Assembly: GCA_036500965.1 (NCBI GenBank) | Contig: DASYBC010000105.1 | Location: forward strand, 1 to 64,000 | DNA from: AP-15 sp036500965 | GTDB taxonomy: Bacteria > Pseudomonadota > Alphaproteobacteria > ATCC43930 > CGMCC-115725 | Reading direction: 5' to 3' | DNA: 64,000 nt | Shown: positions 33,470-42,026 of the stretch, in pieces | How positions within the stretch are numbered: the first letter of the stretch is position 1 | Layout: each line of letters opens with the position of its first letter | The notes under the pieces: model-generated | What the model saw: only the letters and a program-made list of their open reading frames with translations | The model's database searches: none | Told to the model about the DNA's origin: nothing | Translations under genes and position numbers: made by a program

Positions 33470-34705
33470 ATGATGCGGGTGCTGAACGGGGGGAGGCTGA
33501 TCGACGGCACCGGGGCCGGGCCGGTCGAGGCGTCGGTCGTGATCCGCGACCACAAGATCGAGGCGGTCGAGACGCGCGCTCGCGGCGGCTGGCCCGCCGA
33601 CGCCGACATCATCGACGTGTCGGGCATGACCATCCTGCCCGGGCTGATCGACGTCCACGACCATCTGGCGATGCACGGCTACGATCTGGCGCGCCGCTGG
33701 GGGATCGACGAACCGCAGACGACCCGCACCCTGCGCACCGCCAAGGTTTTGGCGGAGACGCTCGCCGCCGGCTACACGACGGTGCGCGACGCCGCCGGGC
33801 TCGATGCCGGGTTCAAGCGGGCGATCGACGAAGGTCTGATCGCGGGGCCGCGGCTGATCTTGTCCCTGGTCATCATCTCGCCGATCGGCGGCATCGGCGA
33901 CCGGGTCAGCCCGTCGGGGTTTTCGTGCTGCGTGCCCAACGACCCGCCGTTGCCCGATGGCGTCGTCAACGGCATCGGCGATGTCCGGGCGGTGGTGCGA
34001 CGGGTGGTGCGCGCCGGGGCCGATGTGATCAAATGCGCCACGACCGGCGGCGCCAGCTCGCGCCCGGGGCACGGGCCGACCGACGGCGCCTTCAATCTCG
34101 ACGAAATGCAGGCTTTGGTCGAGGAGGCGCATGCGCTCGACCGCCGGGTGATCTGCCATGCGCTGGGCGGGCGGGGCCTCAAGATCGCGGTCGAGGCCGG
34201 GGCCGATTCGATCGACCATGGCTGCTACCTCGATGGCGCGCCCGAGCTGCTCGACAAGATGGCGAGCCGCGGCATCTTCTTTGTGCCGACCTTCGCGGTT
34301 TACGACTACCACCGCAAATCGCCGCTGCCGCATGTCCGCGAGCGGGCGCGCGAGCTCGAAGAGCACCACATCGCGAGCCTGCGCGCCGCACTCGCCGCCG
34401 GGGTCAAGATCGCCGCCGGGACCGACGCCGGCGGCCACGGCCATCCGGCAAATGCGATCGAGATCGCCTGTCTGGTCCGGGCCGGGATGGCGCCGCTCCA
34501 GGCCTTGCGCGCGGCGACCGGCTGGGCCGCCGAATGCATCGGGCGGGCGGACGATCTCGGCACCGTTCAAAAGGGCAAGCTCGCCGACCTGGTCGTCGTC
34601 AGCGGCGACCCGCTCGCCGACGTGACGATGCTGCAAAACCCCGCGCACCTCGCCCTCGTGGTCAAGGACGGCGAGATTGCCGCGAACCGCCTGAACCGGG
34701 CCTAG
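33470..34705 (+). CDS. Metal-dependent amidohydrolase (imidazolonepropionase/prolidase-like)
   Basis: A 411-residue TIM-barrel hydrolase. Metal ligands are visible: DVHDHL (HxH), Lys in DVIKCATTGG (carboxylated Lys position), His in RVICHALG, His in SIDHG and the catalytic Asp in GTDAGG. AAAGGAGG lies before the ATG at 33470. It follows the MHS transporter in the same direction with an 84-base gap, so uptake and hydrolysis of one substrate is plausible. Substrate unknown. Confidence 0.9.
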   Translation: MMRVLNGGRLIDGTGAGPVEASVVIRDHKIEAVETRARGGWPADADIIDVSGMTILPGLIDVHDHLAMHGYDLARRWGIDEPQTTRTLRTAKVLAETLAAGYTTVRDAAGLDAGFKRAIDEGLIAGPRLILSLVIISPIGGIGDRVSPSGFSCCVPNDPPLPDGVVNGIGDVRAVVRRVVRAGADVIKCATTGGASSRPGHGPTDGAFNLDEMQALVEEAHALDRRVICHALGGRGLKIAVEAGADSIDHGCYLDGAPELLDKMASRGIFFVPTFAVYDYHRKSPLPHVRERARELEEHHIASLRAALAAGVKIAAGTDAGGHGHPANAIEIACLVRAGMAPLQALRAATGWAAECIGRADDLGTVQKGKLADLVVVSGDPLADVTMLQNPAHLALVVKDGEIAANRLNRA

Positions 34706-34778
34706 CGCTTAGCGCTTCCGCTGCTCGCGGAACCGACGGGGACCTGCGCAGCCGCTACTCGACCGGCCTTGATCCTCA

Positions 34779-36434
34779 CTAGCTGCGGTCTGCGGCCGGC
34801 TTGGCCTTGGCCAGCAATGCGTCGAGCGCTTCGGGGGTGTCGATGTCGACGAGGATCGCGTCGTCGTCCATCTCGATCTCGGCGACCAGCTCGGCATGCT
34901 CGCCGATCAGGTGCCGGGCGCCGACATCGCCGGCGATCTGGCTCATCTCCGGAAAGAACTGCCGTGCCCACAGCACCGGGTTGCCGCGCTTGCCGCGGCG
35001 CGTCGGCACGATGATCGCGCGGCCCTCGAGCGGGTTGAACCCGGCGATCAGCCGGTCGATGTGCCGGCCGGTGACGAGCGGCATGTCGCCGAGGCAAACG
35101 AGGGCGCCGTCGAGATCGGCCGGCAAGGCGGCGATCCCGCGTCGCAGCGAGCTCGACAGCCCGTCGGCGAAATCCGGGTTGCGCACCCGTTCGACCGGTA
35201 GCTTGCCGAGGGCCGCGTCGATCTCATCGGCCTTGTTGCCCAAAACCGCGATCAGCGGCCGCGCCCGCGAGGCGAGCAGCCGCCGCGCCACCCGCGCCAC
35301 CATCGGCACGCCATCGATTTCGGCGAGCAGCTTGTTCGGGCCGCCCATCCGGCGCGACTGGCCGGCGGCGAGCAACAGCGCGCCAATCCGCGGGCCTTGC
35401 GGCTTCTCCCGAGCCGTCGGCGGCGGCGCGGCCCCGGCGCGAGGCGACGGGCGCGACGGGATTTCGGCCAAGAGCCCGCCGCTGCCCATGCGCATGATCT
35501 CGCCCGGCCCGACCGGCAATCCGGCGACCAGCCGTTCCAGCACCCAGTCGAAGCCGTTGACCTTGGGCGACCGGGCGCAGCCGGGCAGCCCCAAGACCGC
35601 GCGCTCGCCGACATGGCCGAGCAGCAAGAGGTTGCCGGGATCGACCGGCATGCCGAAATGGTCGATCCGCCCGCCAGCGGCGACGATCGCCGCCGGGATC
35701 ACGTCGCGCCGGTCGAGGATCGCCGAGGCGCCGTGGATCAGCAGCATGTCAATGCCTTGGCCGAGCGCGTCGCGGATCCGGGCCGCCAGCTCGCCATTTG
35801 CATGGGCGCAGCGCTCTTCGAAGACGAGCTTGCAGCCGAGCGCGGCGAGCCGCCCGTCGGTCACCTCGCGAGTCTTGTCGAGGATGCTGTCCTTGAGGCC
35901 CGGGAGCCGAGTCTGGACGAGCCCAACGGAGAGCTGGCGAAACGGCGCTACCCGCAGCAGCGAACCCTCGGAAATCGCCGCCTTGACGCATTCCTTGACC
36001 GCCGCCTCGGGGGCGCCGAATGGGATGATCTTGACCGTGGCCGCCATCTGCCGCGGCTCGACCACCGAAAACGGCGGCAACGTGCCAAGCGTGACGGCTT
36101 CATCGACAAGGTTGAGGCGATCGATGCGCTCGCGCGAGAACACGAGCAAGCCGCGCGCCTCGGCGTGCAGGTTGGCGCGCCCGGTGAACGGTGCGGCGAC
36201 CGAAATGCCGGGCCCGGCCGCCGCGATCGCGACCCGCTGCGCCGCTTCGTCCTCGGCGATGTCGCCTGGATCGAGGCGGGCGACGGTGATCTGCGAGATT
36301 CCGGACGCGGCGATCAGCCCGACATCTGCAGCCGACAGCACCCGCGCTTTTTTCAGCGCCGTCGTGCCGAGCTTCAGGCTGTGCGCGAGGATCGCCCCTT
36401 CGGCCTCGGCGACCGGGACCTCGCCGAATTTCAT
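34779..36434 (-). CDS. Fusion of molybdopterin-binding and MobA-like NTP-transferase domains
   Basis: A 551-residue protein. Residues 1-340 resemble MoeA/MoaB-type molybdopterin-binding proteins: an N-terminal MKFGEVPVAEAEGAILAHS, then IHGASAILDRRDVIPAAI and a GLPGCARSPKVNG segment. Residues about 355-551 form a nucleotidyltransferase with LLLAAGQSRRMGGPNKLL, CLGDMPLV and RRGKRGNPVLW. The latter resembles MocA, which makes molybdopterin cytosine dinucleotide for xanthine dehydrogenase-type enzymes. It overlaps xdhC by ATGA and ends the five-gene operon that starts at 39687. Confidence 0.9.
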   Translation of the reverse strand: MKFGEVPVAEAEGAILAHSLKLGTTALKKARVLSAADVGLIAASGISQITVARLDPGDIAEDEAAQRVAIAAAGPGISVAAPFTGRANLHAEARGLLVFSRERIDRLNLVDEAVTLGTLPPFSVVEPRQMAATVKIIPFGAPEAAVKECVKAAISEGSLLRVAPFRQLSVGLVQTRLPGLKDSILDKTREVTDGRLAALGCKLVFEERCAHANGELAARIRDALGQGIDMLLIHGASAILDRRDVIPAAIVAAGGRIDHFGMPVDPGNLLLLGHVGERAVLGLPGCARSPKVNGFDWVLERLVAGLPVGPGEIMRMGSGGLLAEIPSRPSPRAGAAPPPTAREKPQGPRIGALLLAAGQSRRMGGPNKLLAEIDGVPMVARVARRLLASRARPLIAVLGNKADEIDAALGKLPVERVRNPDFADGLSSSLRRGIAALPADLDGALVCLGDMPLVTGRHIDRLIAGFNPLEGRAIIVPTRRGKRGNPVLWARQFFPEMSQIAGDVGARHLIGEHAELVAEIEMDDDAILVDIDTPEALDALLAKAKPAADRS

Positions 36435-37141
36435 GCCGCCTCCGCGGCTCTGGCGTGGCGCAGGATTTGGGTCATCTGGGCGACGATCGAGATCGCCACC
36501 TCGGCCGGCGACACGCCGCCGATCGCGAGGCCGACCGGGGCATGAATGCGGGCGAGGTCGTCGTCGCTGAAGCCCTGCTCCTTCAGCCGCGAGCAGCGCG
36601 CCGCGTGGGTGCGGCGCGAGCCGAGCGCGCCGATGTAGAAGCAATCCGAGCGCAGGGCCACGGCCAATGCCGGATCATCGAGCTTGGGATCATGGGTCAA
36701 GGTCACCACCGCCGAGCCGCGGTCGGGCCGCAGCCGGTCGAGCGCCTCGTCGGGCCAATCCTGGGTCAGCTCGGTGTTTGGAAAGCGCGCCTCGGTCGCG
36801 AACGACCCGCGCGGGTCGATCACGGTCACGGCATAATCGGCCAGCGCCAGCATTTGGACCAAGGGCTGGGCGATATGCACCGCGCCGACAACAAAGCAGC
36901 GCCGCGGCGGGCTGAACACCTCGACAAAAACGCGCCCCGCCGGAGTTTCGAAAAGCCGGTTGCGGTCCGCCCGCAGCGCCTCGCGCATCGCCCCAAGCGC
37001 CGCCTCGTCGAGCGCCAGATCGCCCTCGGCATCACCGCCATCGAGCAGCAGCTGATGGCCGGTGGCGATGTCGGTGGCGAGCGCCACCGAACGGTGCTCG
37101 CGCCCGGCCGCGACGACGCGGTCGAGAATGCGCCCCCTCAT
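36431..37141 (-). CDS. XdhC/CoxF-family molybdoenzyme maturation protein
   Basis: A 236-residue protein with a C-terminal Rossmann domain. RRCFVVGAVHIAQPLVQML is the XdhC GAVHIA signature, and VTLTHDPKLDD plus YIGALGSRRT are further family motifs. In Rhodobacter, XdhC binds molybdenum cofactor, promotes its sulfuration and inserts it into xanthine dehydrogenase. It overlaps both neighbours by four bases. The N-terminal CoxI domain is supplied by the separate upstream gene. Confidence 0.92.
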   Translation of the reverse strand: MRGRILDRVVAAGREHRSVALATDIATGHQLLLDGGDAEGDLALDEAALGAMREALRADRNRLFETPAGRVFVEVFSPPRRCFVVGAVHIAQPLVQMLALADYAVTVIDPRGSFATEARFPNTELTQDWPDEALDRLRPDRGSAVVTLTHDPKLDDPALAVALRSDCFYIGALGSRRTHAARCSRLKEQGFSDDDLARIHAPVGLAIGGVSPAEVAISIVAQMTQILRHARAAEAA

Positions 37142-37458
37142 TCGACGCGCTCGACAAAGATCTGGATCTTGCCGCCGCAGGCGAGGCCGACTTCCCAGGC
37201 CTGGTCGTCGCTGACCCCGAAATCGAGGAGCCGCGGCTTGCCGTCGCGGATCGCTTCGAGCGCCTGTTCGACGACCGCACCCTCGACGCAGCCGCCGGAC
37301 ACCGAACCGACCATCGCACCCTTGTCGTCGACCGCGAGCTTGGCGCCGACCGGCCGCGGCGAGGAGCCCCAGGTGGTGACGACGGTCGCCAAGGCGACGC
37401 CCGATCCGGCCTCGCGCCAGCGCGCCGCCTGCTCGAGGATTTCGGTTGTCTCGCTCAT
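37138..37458 (-). CDS. XdhC/CoxI N-terminal-domain protein
   Basis: A 106-residue protein. Its motifs, VALATVVTTWGSSPRPVGAKLAV and GSVSGGCVEGAV, are the N-terminal domain of XdhC/CoxI proteins, here as a separate polypeptide. The Cys in SGGCVEG and one in LACGGKI are conserved. It probably works with the next gene product in delivering molybdenum cofactor. ATGA overlaps on both sides show tight coupling. Confidence 0.92.
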   Translation of the reverse strand: MSETTEILEQAARWREAGSGVALATVVTTWGSSPRPVGAKLAVDDKGAMVGSVSGGCVEGAVVEQALEAIRDGKPRLLDFGVSDDQAWEVGLACGGKIQIFVERVE

Positions 37459-38639
37459 GCTGCCCTCTCTCCGTTTTGCCGCCACTCCGCGGCCGCCGTG
37501 CCGCGCCGTGCGACGGGCGCGCTCAGCACCGCGATCAAGGCTTCGAGGCTTTCGAGATTGTGCACCGGCCGGAACTCGTCGACATAGGGCACCATCGCCT
37601 TCATCCCCAGAGATTTTGGCTCGAACCCCTCGTAGCGCAACAGCGGGTTCAGCCAAATCAGCCGGCGGCACGAACGATGCAGCCGGTCCATCTCGCGGGC
37701 GAGCCCGGCGCCGGCGTCGCGGTCGAGCCCGTCGGTGATCAGCAGCACGATCGCCCCCTGCCCCAACAGGCGGCGCGACCATAGCCGGTTGAACTCGGCG
37801 ATCGAGTGGCCGATGCGGGTCCCGCCCGACCAGTCGGCGACCGCCTCGCCGACCCGCTCCAACGCCAGATCGACGTCGCGATGGCGCAAATAGCGGGTGA
37901 TGTTGGTCAGCCTGGTGCCAAAGACAAAGTCGTAAACGCGGTCGCGGTCGTTGGTGACCGTATGCATGAAATGCAGAAAGACGCGGCTGTAGCGGCTCAT
38001 CGAGCCCGAAATGTCGCACAGCACGACAAGCGGCGGCGGGCGCCGGCGCGGGCTCTTGCGCTTCAGCTCGATCAAGCCGCCGGAGCGCAGGGCCGCGCGC
38101 ATCGTCGCGCGCAGATCGGCACGGGCGCCGCGCCGGTCGGGGGCGAAGCGGCGCGTCGGCACGTCCCGAACCGGCAGGCGCAGCCGCGCGATCGCGGCCT
38201 TGGCGCGCGCCAATTCTTCGAGCGACATCTTCTCGAAATCCATGCCGCGCAACTGCTCGCGGTCGGAAAAGGTCATGACCGCGTCGATTTCGCTCTCGAC
38301 CTCCTCGGGCTCACGCTCCGGCTCTTGCTGGCTAGGGTGCAATGCCTCGGCGAGCCGCCGCGCCATCTCGGCGCCCGGGTCCTCCTCGCCCTCGACGCGC
38401 AATTCCGGCAAGACCAGCCCCATCATTTTTTTCAACAGATCGGGGTTGCGCCAGAAGATGTGGAACGCCTGGTCGAAGATCAGCCGCTGGTCCGGGCGGT
38501 TGACGAACACCGCGTGCAACGTCCAATAAAAATCCCGGCGATCGGTGATCCCGACCGCGCGCACCGCCTCGGCCGCATCGATGACCTTGCCCGGCCCGAC
38601 CGGCAGCCCCGCCGCGCGCAAGGTGCGGCCGAAATGCAT
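37455..38639 (-). CDS. VWA-domain protein of the CoxE family
   Basis: A protein of about 394 residues. The C-terminal von Willebrand A domain has a MIDAS motif CDISGSMSR (DxSxS), and Arg/Lys-rich RKSPRRRPP precedes it. CoxE acts with the MoxR-type ATPase CoxD in assembling the CO dehydrogenase metal site in Oligotropha. The start is uncertain: the ATG at 38639 is the first normal start, but the related sequence LLANLMHFGR begins a few codons earlier and the frame upstream is occupied by a palindromic repeat. Confidence 0.88.
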   Translation of the reverse strand: MHFGRTLRAAGLPVGPGKVIDAAEAVRAVGITDRRDFYWTLHAVFVNRPDQRLIFDQAFHIFWRNPDLLKKMMGLVLPELRVEGEEDPGAEMARRLAEALHPSQQEPEREPEEVESEIDAVMTFSDREQLRGMDFEKMSLEELARAKAAIARLRLPVRDVPTRRFAPDRRGARADLRATMRAALRSGGLIELKRKSPRRRPPPLVVLCDISGSMSRYSRVFLHFMHTVTNDRDRVYDFVFGTRLTNITRYLRHRDVDLALERVGEAVADWSGGTRIGHSIAEFNRLWSRRLLGQGAIVLLITDGLDRDAGAGLAREMDRLHRSCRRLIWLNPLLRYEGFEPKSLGMKAMVPYVDEFRPVHNLESLEALIAVLSAPVARRGTAAAEWRQNGERAA

Positions 38640-38705
38640 CAAATTCGCGAGCAGCGATCCACCGAGTTCGGCACACCCCTCACCCCCCCGCTCACGCGGA
38701 TCCCG

Positions 38706-38746
38706 CCCTCTCCCCGCACGCGGGGAGAGGGCCCGGGTGAGGGGCT
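38706..38746. repeat. Palindromic dispersed repeat, copy 1
   Basis: A 26-base palindrome reading CCCTCTCCCCGCA then its complement (38706-38731) is followed by a G/A-rich GGGTGAGGGGCT tail. Copy 2 at 41970-42010 differs at one palindrome position and two in the tail. It lies between the MoxR and CoxE genes and intrudes on the apparent CoxE N-terminal frame. Confidence 0.75.
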
Positions 38747-38760
38747 GGTCGATCACTGTC

Positions 38761-39687
38761 TCAGCCCGCAGCGGCTTCGGCTTTGACTTGATCGAGGAGG
38801 CGGGCGGCTTCGCTGCCTTGCAGGCGGGCGATGTCGTCCTGGTATTTGAGCAGCACACCGAGGGTGTCGTTGATCGCGTGCGGGGTCAGCTCCAACACAT
38901 CCAGCTGCATCAGCGCCTCGGTCCAGTCGATGGTCTCGGCGATGCCGGGCAATTTGAACAGATCCATCGCCCGCAATTTCTGCACAAAGCCGACCACTTC
39001 GCGCGACAGGTGCTCGGCGGCGCCGGGCGCCTTGCGCTTCAGGATCTCGAGCTCGCGTGCCGCATTCGGGTAATCGACCCAATAATAAAAGCAGCGGCGC
39101 TTCAGCGCGTCGTGGATCTCGCGGGTGCGGTTCGAGGTGATGATCACGATCGGCGGCTCGGCCGCGTGGATCGTGCCGATTTCCGGGATCGTCACCTGAA
39201 AATCGGAAAGGAGCTCGAGCAGATAGGCCTCGAACGGCTCGTCGGTGCGGTCGAGCTCGTCGATCAGCAGCACCGGAGGGCCGGAGATGTCGGCTTCCAG
39301 CGCCTGCAAGAGCGGCCGCTTGATCAGAAACCGGTCGGAAAAGATCGTGCTCTCGATCTCGCCGCGATCCTCGTCGGCCGCTTCGGCGAGCCGGATCTCG
39401 ATCATCTGCCGGGCATAGTCCCATTCGTAGACCGCCGAGGCGACGTCGAGCCCCTCATAGCACTGGAGGCGGATCAGCCGCCGCGTAAGCGCCGTCGCCA
39501 GCACCTTGGCGATTTCGGTCTTGCCGACGCCGGCCTCGCCTTCGAGAAACAGCGGCCGCTTCAGATGCAGCGCCAGATGCACCGCCGTCGCCAGGCTGCG
39601 GTCGGCGATGTAGTCGGCGCTGCCGAGCATGGCCAGGGTGTCGTCGACCGCGGCGGGCAATTTGGCGGAGGAGGAGGCAACATCCAT
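38761..39687 (-). CDS. MoxR-family AAA+ ATPase (CoxD-like)
   Basis: A 308-residue ATPase with Walker A LEGEAGVGKTEIAK, Walker B LLIDELDR and sensor 1 IITSNRTREI. Position ahead of a CoxE-type VWA gene and two XdhC genes identifies it as the CoxD-like chaperone of a molybdenum hydroxylase system. The start is the ATG at 39687 (a TTG at 39690 precedes it). Structural hydroxylase subunits are not in this window. It is divergent from the toxin-antitoxin pair at 39886. Confidence 0.92.
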   Translation of the reverse strand: MDVASSSAKLPAAVDDTLAMLGSADYIADRSLATAVHLALHLKRPLFLEGEAGVGKTEIAKVLATALTRRLIRLQCYEGLDVASAVYEWDYARQMIEIRLAEAADEDRGEIESTIFSDRFLIKRPLLQALEADISGPPVLLIDELDRTDEPFEAYLLELLSDFQVTIPEIGTIHAAEPPIVIITSNRTREIHDALKRRCFYYWVDYPNAARELEILKRKAPGAAEHLSREVVGFVQKLRAMDLFKLPGIAETIDWTEALMQLDVLELTPHAINDTLGVLLKYQDDIARLQGSEAARLLDQVKAEAAAG

Positions 39688-39714
39688 CAAAACGATCCGA
39701 TCGCAACAAAATCC

Positions 39715-39733
39715 CCCTCCCGTCGGGAGAGGG
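39715..39733. repeat. Short hairpin related to the palindromic repeat
   Basis: CCCTCCC and GGGAGAGGG flank CGTC, giving an imperfect stem that resembles half of the palindrome at 38706 and 41970. It lies just upstream of the MoxR gene. Relationship to the other copies is likely but not certain. Confidence 0.35.
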
Positions 39734-39885
39734 CGGGCAAACGACGCGAGCCCTGGCCGCCGCGCGGGCCGGGCCCACCTTCAGCATTTAATGCACGCGC
39801 CGCGAAGTCGCCACCCCGGCCTCGACCCGCTGGACTTCCACTACTCCGGCGCTATCATCTGATAGCGACATTTGGGAGAGCTTGT

Positions 39886-40119
39886 GTGGCCCAACTGCTA
39901 GTTCGAGACGTTCCCCAGGATGTCGTCGAAGCCCTAAAGCGCAGAGCCGCCGAGCACGGCCGCAGCGCCGAAGCCGAGCACCGCGTCATTTTGGAAGAAG
40001 CCTTGCGCGCCGGCCGTGCCGCATTCTGGGAGCGCGCCGCGGCGCTGCGCGAAGCGACGCGCGGCCGGATCTCGGTCCCGTCAGAGGACCTCATTCGCCA
40101 GGATCGCGACGAACGGTGA
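39886..40119 (+). CDS. VapB/FitA-like antitoxin
   Basis: A 77-residue protein. The N-terminus AQLLVRDVPQDVVEALKRRAAEHGRSAEAEHR is the FitA-type ribbon-helix-helix DNA-binding pattern, and the C-terminal half should bind the toxin. The GTG start has GGGAGAG seven bases upstream. It overlaps the toxin gene by four bases (GTGA). Autorepression by the antitoxin-toxin complex is the usual mode in the family. Confidence 0.85.
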   Translation: MAQLLVRDVPQDVVEALKRRAAEHGRSAEAEHRVILEEALRAGRAAFWERAAALREATRGRISVPSEDLIRQDRDER

Positions 40120-40634
40120 GCGTCGTTATCGACGCCTCCGTTGCCCTGAAATGGGTCTTCGACGAGCCTGACAGCGCAGCGGCGGTAGCGCTGCGCAACG
40201 AGGAGCTGATCGCACCTACTTTGTGGCTCGCCGAAGCGGCGAACGCGCTGTGGCGACGGGCTCAGCGCGGCGAGATCACCGCCTCGGAGGCAGTGGAGTG
40301 GTTCGCCGATCTGCGCAACGCCCCGGTTGCCTCGCTGCCGATCGAGCCGCATCTCGAGCCGGCGCTGAAGCTGGCCATCGAAATCGGCCACCCGATCTAC
40401 GATTGCTTGTATCTGGCGCTGGCGCTGCGCCACCAGACGCATGTCATGACCGCCGATCGCCGCTTCGCGTCCGCCGCCGCGAGCAGGCCGCACCTTTCCG
40501 GCACGGTCCGCCTCCTCACCCGTGACATGCAGACCGGAGGACAGGGCAATGCGCACCCGGCGTTCGCGGCAAGCGCCGCGCCGGCGGCAGTTTCGTCGAG
40601 CCAAAAAACCCGCATTCGGCAGCGAAATTTGTGA
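40116..40634 (+). CDS. PIN-domain toxin of the VapC type
   Basis: A 172-residue probable ribonuclease. PIN acidic residues are present: D6 in VIDASVALKW, Glu in AEAANALW, and Asp residues in YDCLYLALA and MTADRRF. VapC toxins cleave tRNA or rRNA when the antitoxin is lost. The last 40 residues, after about position 135, are an unusual low-complexity extension beyond the typical length. It is translationally coupled to the antitoxin gene. Confidence 0.87.
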   Translation: MSVVIDASVALKWVFDEPDSAAAVALRNEELIAPTLWLAEAANALWRRAQRGEITASEAVEWFADLRNAPVASLPIEPHLEPALKLAIEIGHPIYDCLYLALALRHQTHVMTADRRFASAAASRPHLSGTVRLLTRDMQTGGQGNAHPAFAASAAPAAVSSSQKTRIRQRNL

Positions 40635-40690
40635 CAGAATTCGCGAAGCGCCGCGGCCGAGCGCGGCGATGCCGGAAACGGAGAAACTCC

Positions 40691-41935
40691 ATGCAATTGA
40701 TGTATTTCACCGAGCAGCCGATGTCGGCCTATTTTGCCGAGGAGGGCCTCAAATTCGGGGCGACGGCGCTGATGTTCTCCAACAAGTATTTCGACCCGGT
40801 CGCCGGCAGCCGGCTCTATAACGAATACCTCGAACATTACATTTATGCCGAGGAGATGGGCATCGAAGGCTTCATGCTGAACGAGCATCACAATGCGCCG
40901 TTCTGCATGCAGGCGAAATGCAACATCTTTGCCGCGATCCTCGCCGCGGTGACCAAGAACGCCAAGATCATCCTGCTCGGCAACCCGCTGCCCCTGGCCG
41001 ACAACCCGGTGCGGCTCGCCGAGGAACTGTCGATGATCGACATGATCTCGCGGGGCCGCCTTGTTTCCGGCTTTGTCCGCGGCGGCGGGCAGGAGCAGCT
41101 CGCGGCCGGGGTCAGCCCGGCCTACAACCGCGAGCGGTTTCAGGAAGCGCACGACCTGATCGTCGCCGCGTGGACCCGGCAGGGCCCGTTCCGTTGGGAG
41201 GGCACGCATTACCAGCACCGCGTCGTCAACCCGTGGGCGGTGCCATTGCAAAAGCCGCATCCGCGGGTGTGGATCCCGGGGGTCATCAGCAAGGAGACGA
41301 TCCTGTGGGCGGCGGCGCGCGGCTATCCCTATATCGCGCTCAACACCCCGATCGACCGCACCAAGCAGATCTGGCAGATCTACGACAGCGCCGCGGCCGA
41401 GGCCGGCTTTACCCCCGGCCCCGACTACCACGGCCTCTTAAAGCAGATCCATGTCGCCGAGACCGAGGAAAAAGCGATCGAGAACGCGCGCCAGTTTATG
41501 TGGATGCAGGGCGAGTTCACCGGCTTGGCGCACCCGGTGTGGAGCACGCCCTCGGGCTATTCGAGCCCCGACAATCGCCGCGCCTTTGTCGAGTTCGCCA
41601 CCGGCCGGTCGAAAAACCCGCGCTACCGCCCGGCCCTTGAAAAGCAGCTCGAAGAATTGATGATCATCGCCGGCACGCCAAAGCAGGTCATCGCCAAATT
41701 GCGCATCCTGTTGCAGGAGACGCGGCCCGGCATCCTCGGCACCTGGGGCAATGACGGCACGGTCAGCCACCAGGACGCCAAGACCTGCATCCGCCTTCTC
41801 GGCCAGGAGGTGTTCCCGGCGGTGCGCGAGATGGCCAAGGAATTCGACCTGAAGAGCCCGTTCGAGACGAACCAGCCGGTCAGCGTCGATTACATGAGCG
41901 GTCTGCACCCGCCGGTGCGCGCCGCCGCCGAATAG
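40691..41935 (+). CDS. LLM-class flavin-dependent oxidoreductase
   Basis: A 414-residue luciferase-like monooxygenase-family protein, about 100 residues longer than the paralogue at 19817. EMGIEGFMLNEHHN, LLGNPLPLADNPVRLAEEL, DMISRGRLVSGFVRGGG and a C-terminal GTPKQVIAKL are family motifs. A GGAG lies seven bases before the ATG. It probably oxidises an aromatic or alkane-type compound with reduced FMN. The neighbouring divergent-strand extradiol dioxygenase suggests aromatic degradation. Confidence 0.88.
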   Translation: MQLMYFTEQPMSAYFAEEGLKFGATALMFSNKYFDPVAGSRLYNEYLEHYIYAEEMGIEGFMLNEHHNAPFCMQAKCNIFAAILAAVTKNAKIILLGNPLPLADNPVRLAEELSMIDMISRGRLVSGFVRGGGQEQLAAGVSPAYNRERFQEAHDLIVAAWTRQGPFRWEGTHYQHRVVNPWAVPLQKPHPRVWIPGVISKETILWAAARGYPYIALNTPIDRTKQIWQIYDSAAAEAGFTPGPDYHGLLKQIHVAETEEKAIENARQFMWMQGEFTGLAHPVWSTPSGYSSPDNRRAFVEFATGRSKNPRYRPALEKQLEELMIIAGTPKQVIAKLRILLQETRPGILGTWGNDGTVSHQDAKTCIRLLGQEVFPAVREMAKEFDLKSPFETNQPVSVDYMSGLHPPVRAAAE

Positions 41936-41969
41936 CAATAGTCCTTAGCCGCCCGCACCGCGGACGCCT

Positions 41970-42010
41970 CCCTCTCCCCGCATGCGGGGAGAGGGTCGGG
42001 GTGAGGGGCT
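41970..42010. repeat. Palindromic dispersed repeat, copy 2
   Basis: Palindrome CCCTCTCCCCGCATGCGGGG with its completing GAGAGGG arm (41970-41995), followed by TCGGGGTGAGGGGCT. It matches copy 1 at 38706-38746. It sits between convergent genes, where it can fold as a hairpin in either transcript and may act as a bidirectional terminator. Confidence 0.75.
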
Positions 42011-42026
42011 TTTGCCCCGGGCCGCC

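Noticed and set aside
32449..34782. 777-codon open frame on the plus strand
   Set aside because: It runs out of frame through two real genes, the MHS symporter and the amidohydrolase, and is almost entirely Arg/Ala/Gly/Asp.
38545..39885. Long plus-strand extension upstream of the VapB-like antitoxin
   Set aside because: It is antisense to the MoxR gene; the antitoxin has its own ribosome binding site and a GTG start at 39886.
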